Assembly (NCBI GenBank): GCA_041563675.1
Contig: JBFGRM010000074.1
Coordinates: 1-10,172, forward strand
From: JBFGRM01 sp041563675
GTDB taxonomy: Bacteria > Nitrospirota > Nitrospiria > Nitrospirales > Nitrospiraceae
Length of the DNA: 10,172 nucleotides
Direction: 5' to 3'
The position numbers and the translations under genes were made by a program. This document shows, piece after piece, positions 1 through 6,352 of this stretch; within the stretch, counting starts at the first letter, position 1, and the number at the start of each line of letters is the position of its first letter. The notes beneath the pieces are model-generated. The model had not been told where the DNA came from and made no database searches. It was given only the letters and a program-made list of their open reading frames with translations.

Positions 1-29
1 AAAGGAAGCCGGAAGCGGAGAGAGGAGTA

Positions 30-59
30 GAAGAAGAAAGGGACGCGCGGGAGACGTCC
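30..59 (-). terminator. Weak candidate terminator after hflC
   Basis: On the minus strand, downstream of the hflC stop, a 5-bp inverted repeat (arms 55-59 and 41-45, GGACG/CGTCC, 9-base loop) is followed by a pyrimidine-rich stretch (CTTTCTTCTTC) rather than a clean T run. The stem is short, so this may be chance in GC-rich DNA. The rest of 1-81 is purine-rich on the plus strand, and I see no gene in it. Confidence 0.15.
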
Positions 60-81
60 GGCGTGGAACCCGGAACGCTGG

Positions 82-942
82 CTATCGCGACTTGAGATAT
101 TTGAAGAACTCGGAGTCAGGACTGAGGACGATCGTGGTTTTCTCCCCAATGCTTTTCTTGTACGCTTCCATGGAGCGGGTGAACTCGAAGAATTTGGGGC
201 CCTTTCGGTAGGCCCCCGCGTAGATCCGAAACGCCTTGGCGTCTCCTGCTCCGCGCAACTCCTCGGACTCCTTGTAGGCCTGGGCCAGGAGAATCTCCCG
301 GTCCTTCTCGGCTTCGGACCTGATCTTCTGGGCCTCCTCGGCGCCCTCGGCGCGATACTGCTTCGCCTGCCGTTCGCGCTCCGCCTGCATCCGAGCGAAG
401 ACTGCTTTCTCGTTCTGCTCGGGCAAATCCGCCCGTTTGATGCGCACGTCGTGGATCGCGATCCCGTACGCGCCGGCCTTTTCGTTCGAGCGTAGGGTGA
501 CCACGTGCATGACGTCCGCCCGCGTCTTTGAGACGATCTCCGACAAGTCGTGCCGGCCGAGCTCGACGCGCAGCTCCGAATAAATGATATCGTGGAGCCT
601 TCGAAGGGCGCCGCCTTGAGACCCGAAAGACTGATAGACCTTGAGCGGGTCGAGAATCTGCCACTTGGCGTAATTGTCGATCAGGATGGTCTTCTTGTCC
701 TGCGTGATGACTTCCTCGGGATCCGAATCGTAATCGAGCAGCCGCTTGTCGAAGTAGGTCACTTCCTGGATGAAGGGGATTTTGAAGTACAGCCCGGGCT
801 CGGTCAGATTGCGCTTCGGGTCGCCGAGCTGGACGACGATCGCCGTCTCCGTGATGTCGACGACGAAGAACGGGCTGATGCCCAGCATGAAGAGCACCAC
901 CGTGACGACGAGGAGCGCAATAATGATGTTCTGTTTCGTCAT
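82..942 (-). CDS. hflC: HflC, SPFH-domain modulator of FtsH protease
   Basis: HflC (286 aa) pairs with HflK to form the large membrane assembly that surrounds the AAA protease FtsH and controls its access to membrane substrates. One N-terminal membrane segment lies at about residues 5-27, after a short MTKQN start. A band-7/SPFH domain follows (TETAIVVQLGDPKR, then PGLYFKIPFIQEV, typical of the family). A charged Ala/Glu/Arg-rich helical stretch at about 180-235 resembles the coiled coil of HflC. E. coli HflC is about 334 aa, so this copy is somewhat short but complete. The ATG at 942 is preceded by a weak AGGCG ribosome site. The gene starts 15 bases after the hflK stop, so the two are certainly co-transcribed. 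FtsH itself is not in the window. Confidence 0.93.
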   Translation of the reverse strand: MTKQNIIIALLVVTVVLFMLGISPFFVVDITETAIVVQLGDPKRNLTEPGLYFKIPFIQEVTYFDKRLLDYDSDPEEVITQDKKTILIDNYAKWQILDPLKVYQSFGSQGGALRRLHDIIYSELRVELGRHDLSEIVSKTRADVMHVVTLRSNEKAGAYGIAIHDVRIKRADLPEQNEKAVFARMQAERERQAKQYRAEGAEEAQKIRSEAEKDREILLAQAYKESEELRGAGDAKAFRIYAGAYRKGPKFFEFTRSMEAYKKSIGEKTTIVLSPDSEFFKYLKSR

Positions 943-957
943 CGTTTCGCCTGCCGA

Positions 958-1986
958 CTACTGCCCCTTGGAGGGTTGACGGTCCCGCCTCATCTGATCC
1001 AACGGAAGATACGGGAGTGTCCGCTCCGCGACCTTCTTGTCGATGATGATCTTTTCCACGTTCGGCATGATCTCTTCCAGCGTTTCGATGTAGATCCGTT
1101 TGCTGATGATGTCCTTGGCCTGGTTGTATTCCTTCAGCAAGGCCGAGAAGCGGTTGGCTTCTCCCCGCGCGCGCTCGATGCGAGCCTGCGCGTAGCCCTT
1201 CGCCTGGTTGACCATCTGCGCCGCCTCGCCCTTGGCCTTCGGAATGATGTCGTTGCGATAGCTTTGGGACTGGTTGATCAGCTTTTCGCGATCTTCCTTG
1301 GCGCTCGCCACGTCCTTGAAGGCCGCCGCGACCGCCTGGGGCGGATCGACGTCCTGCAATTGTACGGCCTGGATCGACACGCCGGCCTGGTACGAGTCCA
1401 GGATGCCTTGGAGCAGGACCATCGTCTCGTTTTGAATCTGCGCCTTGCCGACCGTCAGCACCTCGTCGATCTTGCCGGAGCCGATGACCTCCCGCATCGA
1501 AGCTTCCGCGGCGTTCTTGATCGTCTCCGGCACGCCGTCGACCTGGAACAGGAAGTTGCGGGCGTCCTTGATCCGGTACTGCACGATGAACTCGACCCCG
1601 ACGATATTCTCGTCACCGGTCAGCATGAGCGCCTCGCGGGGCAACATCTGCTGGCGACCGCGCGGGTCGGTGCGGAACCCGACCTCGATCCGGTGTACTT
1701 TCAATACCTTGGGCTGCAGAACGGTTTCGACGAAGGGGATCTTGAAGTGAGGGCCTGAGCCGACGATGCGGGTGACGTCGCCGAAACGCTTGACGACGCC
1801 TTCCTCGTCCGGCGCCACGATGAAGACGGCCTGCCAGGCAAGCAGAACGACGAGGATGATCCAGATGATCTTCCCGAATCCACGGGAGGGCATGAGCTGC
1901 CGGAGCTGATCCTGCGCCTGGCGCAGGACATCCTCCAGCGGATCACCGCCTTTGCGACCCCAAGGATCCTTCGGCTCCCAAGACAT
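958..1986 (-). CDS. hflK: HflK, SPFH-domain modulator of FtsH protease
   Basis: HflK (342 aa) is the partner of HflC in the FtsH-regulating membrane complex. The N-terminus carries the family's short polar leader (MSWEPKDPWGRKGGDP), followed by a membrane helix at about residues 38-57 and the SPFH domain starting near APDEEGVVKRFG (58-69). The C-terminal half (about 230-290) is a charged helix rich in Lys, Glu, Gln and Ala, as in HflK. E. coli HflK is about 419 aa; this copy has a shorter Gly-rich N-terminal leader. I chose the ATG at 1986 because CGGAG lies 8 bases upstream; a GTG at 1995 in the same frame would add three residues but overlaps that ribosome site. The order hflK-hflC is standard. 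There is no sign of damage. Confidence 0.93.
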   Translation of the reverse strand: MSWEPKDPWGRKGGDPLEDVLRQAQDQLRQLMPSRGFGKIIWIILVVLLAWQAVFIVAPDEEGVVKRFGDVTRIVGSGPHFKIPFVETVLQPKVLKVHRIEVGFRTDPRGRQQMLPREALMLTGDENIVGVEFIVQYRIKDARNFLFQVDGVPETIKNAAEASMREVIGSGKIDEVLTVGKAQIQNETMVLLQGILDSYQAGVSIQAVQLQDVDPPQAVAAAFKDVASAKEDREKLINQSQSYRNDIIPKAKGEAAQMVNQAKGYAQARIERARGEANRFSALLKEYNQAKDIISKRIYIETLEEIMPNVEKIIIDKKVAERTLPYLPLDQMRRDRQPSKGQ

Positions 1987-2086
1987 GCGGATCACTCCGA
2001 GCTGAGAGAAGTCACAAAATGGCCCGAGCAGCCAACAGCAAAGTCACGATAACAGAGTTACGGAACAGGAGCAACCCATAACCGCG

Positions 2087-2113
2087 CCTATAGGAATGAA
2101 GGTACGTGGTCAA
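2087..2113 (-). promoter_or_regulatory. Possible promoter for hflKC
   Basis: On the minus strand TTGACC (2113-2108) is followed 15 bases later by TATAGG (2092-2087), about 100 bases upstream of hflK. Both boxes resemble sigma-70 elements but the spacer is shorter than the preferred 17. The 168-base gap between the permease stop and hflK would be the natural place for an hflKC promoter. I see nothing else in this gap: no gene and no clear terminator. Confidence 0.2.
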
Positions 2114-2163
2114 CGCTGAGGCCAATCGTGTAGCGTGCAAGGGGAGAGAGGTCATGGAAAGGA

Positions 2164-3288
2164 TCAGCGGATCGCGAGATACACGAACGCCGCGATCAGC
2201 CCGCTGCACGGAAGCGTCACCACCCAGGCCAGGACCATGTCCCGAACGGTGTGCCATCGCACGGTGTTGAGGCCCTTGAGCATGCCGATCCCGACGATGG
2301 CCGAGCTGCCCACGTGGGTCGTGGACACGGGCAGGCCGACCGTCGCTGCGGTCAGGACGATGGAGGATGTGGTGAGATTGGCCGATAACCCTTCGCTGTG
2401 GTTCATGGTCGTGATCTTTTCGGCCAGCACCTCCGTCACGCGCAGTCCCGCCAGCACGCTGCCGAGTCCCATGGCGAGCGCCACCCCGGCGAACGCGGCT
2501 ACTCGCGGGCTCGTGCCCCATGTGGACAGCGCTTCGCCCAGCAACAGAATCGCCACGATCTTCGGCGCATCGTTTGCGCCGCGCGCGAAGGACGCCAGGC
2601 CGCTGGAAAGCCAGTGGACTGAATCCAGCCCGAACACCAGCCCGCGCAAGCCCGCCCGATCGCATTGCGCGGGAACCGCGATGACGGGTTGTCCCAGCGC
2701 CGCGGTTTGAAACAGCGTGCGTGTCGAGCCGTGGGCGTCGACATGCACCAGCGCGCGGGCCTGCGGCATGAAGCAGAGGCACGCCGCCTCCCAACGGGAA
2801 GCCAGGGCTCGAATGAGCGGATGAATCATACCGGCGAGCACGAAGGCGAGCAGGGGGCTGAGCAGGAGCGGCAGCACGATCTTTGCGGTGATGCCGTCCC
2901 AGAGCAGCCCCTGGCTCCCCAGAGCCACCCACCCTCCGCCGACGATCGCGCCCGTGAGCGCATGCGTCGTGGACACCGGCAACCCGGTCCTCGAGGCGAA
3001 GAGCACCCAGGCCGACGCGCCGGCGAGCACGCTCAACGCGAGCTCGGGAGGCAGGGTTCCGTCCGCGTCTACCAGGCCGCGGGCGAAGGTCTTCACCATG
3101 GCGGTCGCCAGGAACCCGGCGGCGAGCGCGCCGGCGACCGTCCAGCCGGCCCCCCAGAAGATCGCTTTCCGATAGCTCGTGACGCCGCTGCCGACGAGGG
3201 TGGCCACGGCCTTCGACACATCGTTGCTGCCGTTGGCAAAGGCCAGCGTCAACACAAACACGACCGTGAGAGTAAATACATCAATCAT
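2164..3288 (-). CDS. PiT-family inorganic phosphate permease
   Basis: A polytopic membrane protein (374 aa) of the PiT family (PF01384), which in bacteria takes up phosphate, usually as a metal-phosphate complex in symport with protons. The two internally repeated family signatures are clear: NGSNDVSK (19-26) in the first half and RGANDAPK (about 236-243) in the second, each followed by GLPVSTTH (102-109 and 318-325). The rest is mostly hydrophobic helices, with a polar central loop at about 175-225. The length fits the short PiT class rather than the roughly 500-aa PitA. The start codon is ATG with no strong ribosome site. It lies 77 bases downstream of arsS on the same strand. PiT carriers generally admit arsenate as a phosphate analogue, so a link to arsenic is possible, but substrate cannot be read from sequence. 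The name pit would be reasonable. Confidence 0.9.
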   Translation of the reverse strand: MIDVFTLTVVFVLTLAFANGSNDVSKAVATLVGSGVTSYRKAIFWGAGWTVAGALAAGFLATAMVKTFARGLVDADGTLPPELALSVLAGASAWVLFASRTGLPVSTTHALTGAIVGGGWVALGSQGLLWDGITAKIVLPLLLSPLLAFVLAGMIHPLIRALASRWEAACLCFMPQARALVHVDAHGSTRTLFQTAALGQPVIAVPAQCDRAGLRGLVFGLDSVHWLSSGLASFARGANDAPKIVAILLLGEALSTWGTSPRVAAFAGVALAMGLGSVLAGLRVTEVLAEKITTMNHSEGLSANLTTSSIVLTAATVGLPVSTTHVGSSAIVGIGMLKGLNTVRWHTVRDMVLAWVVTLPCSGLIAAFVYLAIR

Positions 3289-3336
3289 GCATCGATACGT
3301 GACTCAAGAAGTAAGAGTTCCGAATGGTTTCTCTCC

Positions 3337-3364
3337 CCTTACGCCTCACCCCTTACCCCTCACG
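3337..3364. repeat. Heptamer tandem repeat, four units
   Basis: Four consecutive 7-base units read CCTTACG, CCTCACC, CCTTACC and CCTCACG, consensus CCTYACS; a degenerate fifth (CTTATG) runs into the arsS stop codon. At the 14-base scale, 3335-3348 and 3349-3362 differ at one position. The array lies directly after the arsS stop (3366-3368) and about 50 bases before the permease start. No function can be assigned. It resembles the simple-sequence intergenic heptamers I associate with some environmental bacterial genomes. Confidence 0.7.
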
Positions 3365-3365
3365 C

Positions 3366-4430
3366 TTATGTGACTGATCCTCCGCAGGACGATCCCGAGC
3401 CCGCGGTGCAGCCATAACAATGGTTGCCCGTCATGATGCGTCGCCGCTGGAGCCGGGCTAGATCGAAGTCTCGAATGTGGGCGGGAGCGCCGTGATCGAC
3501 GGGGAGATCAAGCATCTGGTTGAAATCGCAGTCATACAGCACGCCGTCCCACCCCACCGATAACGTATGGCGGCACATCACGCCGGCCGCGGCCGTCGGG
3601 TTGAACGCGTTCGCAAGCCGCTCCATGTAGCCTTCGTAGTTCCCCGTCTCGATGAGGAATTCGAGAAAACGGCTGATCGGCATGTTGGTGATCGTGTAGA
3701 GATGATTGAAATAGACGCCAAAACGCGCGGCGAGCTCGCGTTTGAATTGTCGCTCGATGGCTTCCTGTTGAGGCGGCAGGAAGGCGCCGACCGGGTTGTA
3801 CACGAGATTCAGCAGCAGCCCTGTGTCGTCCCGTCCGTATCCCAGCGCATTAAGGAGCCGGAGGGCCTCGATCGACTTCTCGAAGACCCCGTCTCCTCGC
3901 TGGGCGTCCGTCTGTGACGCCTTGTAGTAGGGCAGGGAGGCGATCACCTCCACTCGGTGATCGGCGAGAAATCGCACCAAATCGTGCTGGGAGGGCAGGA
4001 GCAGGACGGAGAGGTTGCACCGATCGATGACGTGACGGTCCAAAGCGCGCGCCTGCTCGACGAGCCAACGGAAATTCGAGTTCAGCTCGGGGGCGCCGCC
4101 AGTGATGTCGAGGGTCGGGATATCGTTGCGAGCCAGGGCCCGGAGGCACAGCTCGGCGGTTTCCCGGGACATGACCTCCGTCCGATCGGGCCCGGCGTCG
4201 ACGTGGCAATGTCGGCAGGTTTGGTTGCAGAGCTTGCCGACGTTGACCTGGAGGACCGAGATGCCCGTGGCGTGCAGGGGCGAGAGACCGACCTGCGCGA
4301 GCTTGGTCTCGAAGCCCGGACAGGCGGCCGTCGCGTTCAGCACGCGCAACTGCTCTTCGGATGAGGCGAGGGGGCTCCGGCGTTTGATCAAGCTCAGTGC
4401 CATGCGGGCTCTTGGTGGGAATGAGTGCAC
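3366..4430 (-). CDS. arsS: ArsS, arsenosugar biosynthesis radical SAM protein
   Basis: A radical SAM enzyme (354 aa) of the ArsS family, which in characterised members joins a 5'-deoxyadenosyl group to dimethylarsenite, giving the precursor of arsenosugars. The [4Fe-4S] motif is CNQTCRHC (C68, C72, C75), preceded by the family's LQVNVGKL. A Gly-rich SAM-binding segment follows (LDITGGAPE). The C-terminal region has C286 and C301 (YDCDFNQMLDL) and ends in HCYGCTAGSGSSCGG with C338, C341 and C349, the Cys-rich tail of this family. In some relatives one Cys of this tail is selenocysteine; here the C349 codon (3386-3384) is an ordinary TGC. The start is uncertain: GTG at 4430 has AGGTGA 13 bases upstream, while the in-frame ATG at 4403 gives 345 aa but has only a weak ribosome site. 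It follows arsR closely in the arsM-arsR-arsS unit. Confidence 0.9.
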   Translation of the reverse strand: MHSFPPRARMALSLIKRRSPLASSEEQLRVLNATAACPGFETKLAQVGLSPLHATGISVLQVNVGKLCNQTCRHCHVDAGPDRTEVMSRETAELCLRALARNDIPTLDITGGAPELNSNFRWLVEQARALDRHVIDRCNLSVLLLPSQHDLVRFLADHRVEVIASLPYYKASQTDAQRGDGVFEKSIEALRLLNALGYGRDDTGLLLNLVYNPVGAFLPPQQEAIERQFKRELAARFGVYFNHLYTITNMPISRFLEFLIETGNYEGYMERLANAFNPTAAAGVMCRHTLSVGWDGVLYDCDFNQMLDLPVDHGAPAHIRDFDLARLQRRRIMTGNHCYGCTAGSGSSCGGSVT

Positions 4431-4443
4431 ATGGGGGAAGGAC

Positions 4444-4794
4444 TCACCTGGTCGAGACGGCCTCCGCCGGCTGCGGAAACGTCAGGCGGCAACAGCCGAA
4501 ATCGAGACCGTACCGCTCACGCCGTCCCAGGGCCCGCTGGACATCCGGCACCACGCGATAACACACCCGCCTGCCCTCGCGGACGCCCTCGACGAGCCCG
4601 GCGTCACGAAGGATGCGGAGGTGATGGGAGATGTGGGGCTGTCCTCGTCGGATCTCCCTGCCCAGGTCGGTCACGCATTTCCGGCCGGCCAGGAGCGACA
4701 TTAAAATACGCAGCCGGGTCTCATCCCCGAGCGTTCGCATGAGAGCCGCGCAGGTCTGCGAGTTGACGGTCAGTCGCGTGACGCGCCTCAGCAA
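4444..4794 (-). CDS. arsR: ArsR/SmtB-family metalloregulatory repressor
   Basis: A small winged-helix repressor (116 aa) expected to bind the ars promoter and release it on binding trivalent arsenic. The family core is clear: LGDETRLRILMSLL (22-35), then the recognition helix region QPHISHHLRILRDAGLV (52-68) and the wing EGRRVCYRV (73-81). The classical ELCVCDL metal box is not present: the equivalent place reads RKCVTDL with one Cys (C40). Other cysteines are C15, C78 and a C-terminal vicinal pair C101-C102 (DFGCCRL), so arsenite may be bound through the C-terminal pair plus another Cys. The start is TTG at 4794: GGAGG at 4805-4801 lies exactly 6 bases upstream, and no ATG occurs before residue 19, inside the conserved domain. 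It overlaps the arsM stop by 7 bases, implying translational coupling. Confidence 0.9.
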   Translation of the reverse strand: MLRRVTRLTVNSQTCAALMRTLGDETRLRILMSLLAGRKCVTDLGREIRRGQPHISHHLRILRDAGLVEGVREGRRVCYRVVPDVQRALGRRERYGLDFGCCRLTFPQPAEAVSTR

Positions 4795-5975
4795 CAGTCC
4801 CCTCCGGGGTTGCAGGAGACCTGGTCACCGGCGACGGCTTCCCCCGCGCGATTGATGATGGCAAAGTGTCCGCGATAGGCGTCATTCATCAGGACCGTCA
4901 GCGTCTTCGAGCAGATTTCCAGCGGCACGCCGCGCCGGTAGACGTGGTGGTCGTCGTCGCCGGCTTCCATGAAGGGCCCGGAGAGCATCGCAAAGTGACC
5001 CTTCCACACGCAGGGAGCCTGCTCGGGCAGGATGGCCGTGAGCCTCGGATCTGACGGCAGCAACGGCGTCCTCTCCTCGGACAGGAGAAAGAGAGATGCC
5101 AGTGGAGGCGTCTTGAGAATGTGCGCGGTCGGGGCGTCGATGGCTTGCGGAACGCCGCGCTCGTACGCGTGGCCCAGCTCGTCCACGACGCGGCTGAAGG
5201 GACCCCGCAACGTGGCGAAACGAATGCCATTGGGCTCGGGCGCGGGCCCCAGCTTGTACCCGGTCAGCGTGAGGGAGAGAAAATGAATTCCATCGATGAC
5301 CCGCCAGGGGATAAAGGCCGTCTGGTGCACGCCGAGGAGCCCCGCCTGTGTCAAACCGTTGATGTAGTCGTGCAGGGGAAGCGCGCCCGAGAGGCAATCG
5401 CCCCATTTCTCCGTATCGTACAGGAGATAGTTGGGCATGGGCTGGTCGCAGACGATATCGGAGATCGTGAAGCGGCCGCCGGGCTTGAGGACGCGGAACA
5501 TCTCCCGGAACACCCGGTGCTTGTCCGGAGCCAGATTGATCACGCAGTTGGAGATGATCAGGTCGACGCTGTTGTCTTCCACCGGCATGGCGTCGGCCAT
5601 GCCCTTGCGGAACTCGGTGTTGGGGGCGCTGTAGCCGAGCTTGGCCGCAACCAGCGGCGCATTCCGACGTGCTAGCACCAGCATCTCATCCGTCATGTCG
5701 ATGCCGATCACCCGTCCGGTCGGGCCCACCCGGCGCGACGCTTCGAAGCAGTCGATCCCGCCGCCCGAGCCGATATCCAGCACCGTTTCACCGGGATGCA
5801 CCGTGTTCAGCCCGGCGGGGGTGCCGCAGCCATAGGAGACTTTGAGTACGTCGTCCGGGATGAAGGCTCGGAGCTCCTCGAAGTTGTAGCCGGTCGGGCA
5901 GCACATCTGCTCGCCGGTCGTGACGGCGCGCGCATAGCGCGCGCTGACTTCCTGGGTTACGGTGTCGTTGACCAT
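4788..5975 (-). CDS. arsM: ArsM, arsenite S-adenosylmethionine methyltransferase
   Basis: ArsM (395 aa) transfers methyl groups from SAM to trivalent arsenic in the cytoplasm, producing mono-, di- and trimethylated species. The SAM-binding motif I is VLDIGSGGGID (65-75), followed by the acidic GIDMTDEML (91-99). The three catalytic cysteines of the family are present in their usual contexts: YGCGTP (C50), SNCVINL (C144) and GDCLSGAL (C194). An N-terminal vicinal pair (C25-C26) and the C-terminal domain typical of long ArsM proteins are also present. The protein ends with CNPGGDCC (C388, C394, C395), a Cys tail that may bind arsenic. The ATG at 5975 has AGAGG five bases upstream. It is the first gene of the minus-strand ars unit, and its last codons contain the arsR ribosome site. 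The three-Cys set makes a generic SAM methyltransferase unlikely. Confidence 0.93.
   Translation of the reverse strand: MVNDTVTQEVSARYARAVTTGEQMCCPTGYNFEELRAFIPDDVLKVSYGCGTPAGLNTVHPGETVLDIGSGGGIDCFEASRRVGPTGRVIGIDMTDEMLVLARRNAPLVAAKLGYSAPNTEFRKGMADAMPVEDNSVDLIISNCVINLAPDKHRVFREMFRVLKPGGRFTISDIVCDQPMPNYLLYDTEKWGDCLSGALPLHDYINGLTQAGLLGVHQTAFIPWRVIDGIHFLSLTLTGYKLGPAPEPNGIRFATLRGPFSRVVDELGHAYERGVPQAIDAPTAHILKTPPLASLFLLSEERTPLLPSDPRLTAILPEQAPCVWKGHFAMLSGPFMEAGDDDHHVYRRGVPLEICSKTLTVLMNDAYRGHFAIINRAGEAVAGDQVSCNPGGDCC
4801..4805 (-). promoter_or_regulatory. Ribosome binding site of arsR inside arsM
   Basis: GGAGG on the minus strand lies in the last codons of arsM, 6 bases before a TTG that overlaps the arsM stop in the pattern TGTTGCTGA. 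This strong site is the main reason to accept the TTG at 4794 as the arsR start. Confidence 0.65.
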
Positions 5976-6015
5976 GCGTACCTCTGTGGGGGGTGAGCGA
6001 TCGAGATATGGAGAT

Positions 6016-6049
6016 TGGTCTATGTACCAGCGGCGACATTACAGGTCAA
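6016..6049 (-). promoter_or_regulatory. Candidate ars promoter and operator
   Basis: On the minus strand TTGACC (6049-6044) is followed after 17 bases by TACATA (6026-6021), 45 bases before the arsM start. The -35 box is good and the spacing ideal; the -10 box is weak. The -10 lies inside a short dyad, TGGT-6-ACCA (6016-6029), that could be part of an ArsR operator, though a 4-bp arm is easily chance. Repression of arsM-arsR-arsS by ArsR from here is inferred from gene order. Confidence 0.35.
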
Positions 6050-6352
6050 TTCGTTTCTTTTTCCGGAGCCTTCTGGAGGGCCCTGTATGCTGTCGTACAG
6101 AGCGGGGCGCGGCGCGCCACGGACTGGCGCCAGCTAGGGAAACTCGGCCCGGGCCGGCCACGACGGCGAGGAAACCCTCGTATGAGTCAGGACCTTCGCT
6201 CGGGTGACGCGCTAGCCAGCCCGGAGGATTCGTGCTAGAAACTCGCCCCATACCGGGTCCCGGCTGGCGCGGGGTCCTGCGAGTAGGGGATCGTGCGCCG
6301 CTGACAGAAAGAGAAGCTCGGTCCGGGATTGCGCTCTCGGGGAGGTGTTCCC
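6050..6352. other. Intergenic region between the divergent blocks
   Basis: No convincing gene is seen in this stretch. Short reading frames cross it on both strands but lack ribosome sites and recognisable motifs. It holds several dyads: CTGTATG-4-CGTACAG (6083-6100), the 10-base palindromes CTGGCGCCAG (6124-6133) and GGCCCGGGCC (6147-6156), a 5-bp stem with 4-base loop (6167-6180), and distant near-complementary arms at 6215-6224 and 6260-6268. The rlaP-like gene's promoter must lie here or further upstream, but I cannot point to convincing -35/-10 boxes on the plus strand. Confidence 0.5.
6083..6100. repeat. Compact hairpin or dyad
   Basis: Arms CTGTATG and CGTACAG flank a CTGT loop. As plus-strand RNA this is a 7-bp stem with one U-G wobble and a tetraloop; as DNA it is a near-perfect dyad of the size bound by dimeric regulators. 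There is no T run after it on either strand, so it does not look like a terminator. Confidence 0.4.

Noticed and set aside
550..1758. 402-codon open frame on the plus strand opposite hflC/hflK
   Set aside because: It is antisense to two clear SPFH genes, starts within hflC, and its Arg/Leu/Asp-rich translation shows no domain. Long antisense frames are expected in GC-rich coding DNA.
2012..2932. 306-codon minus-strand frame overlapping the permease in another frame
   Set aside because: Same strand but a different frame from a clear PiT protein, with a low-complexity His/Arg/Gly-rich translation.
3337..3364. CRISPR-like array
   Set aside because: Units are only 7 bases with no spacers; this is a simple tandem repeat.
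2665..3417. 250-codon plus-strand frame opposite the permease
   Set aside because: It mirrors the PiT gene, is rich in Arg, Gly and Glu, and runs through the heptamer repeat; shadow of the real gene.
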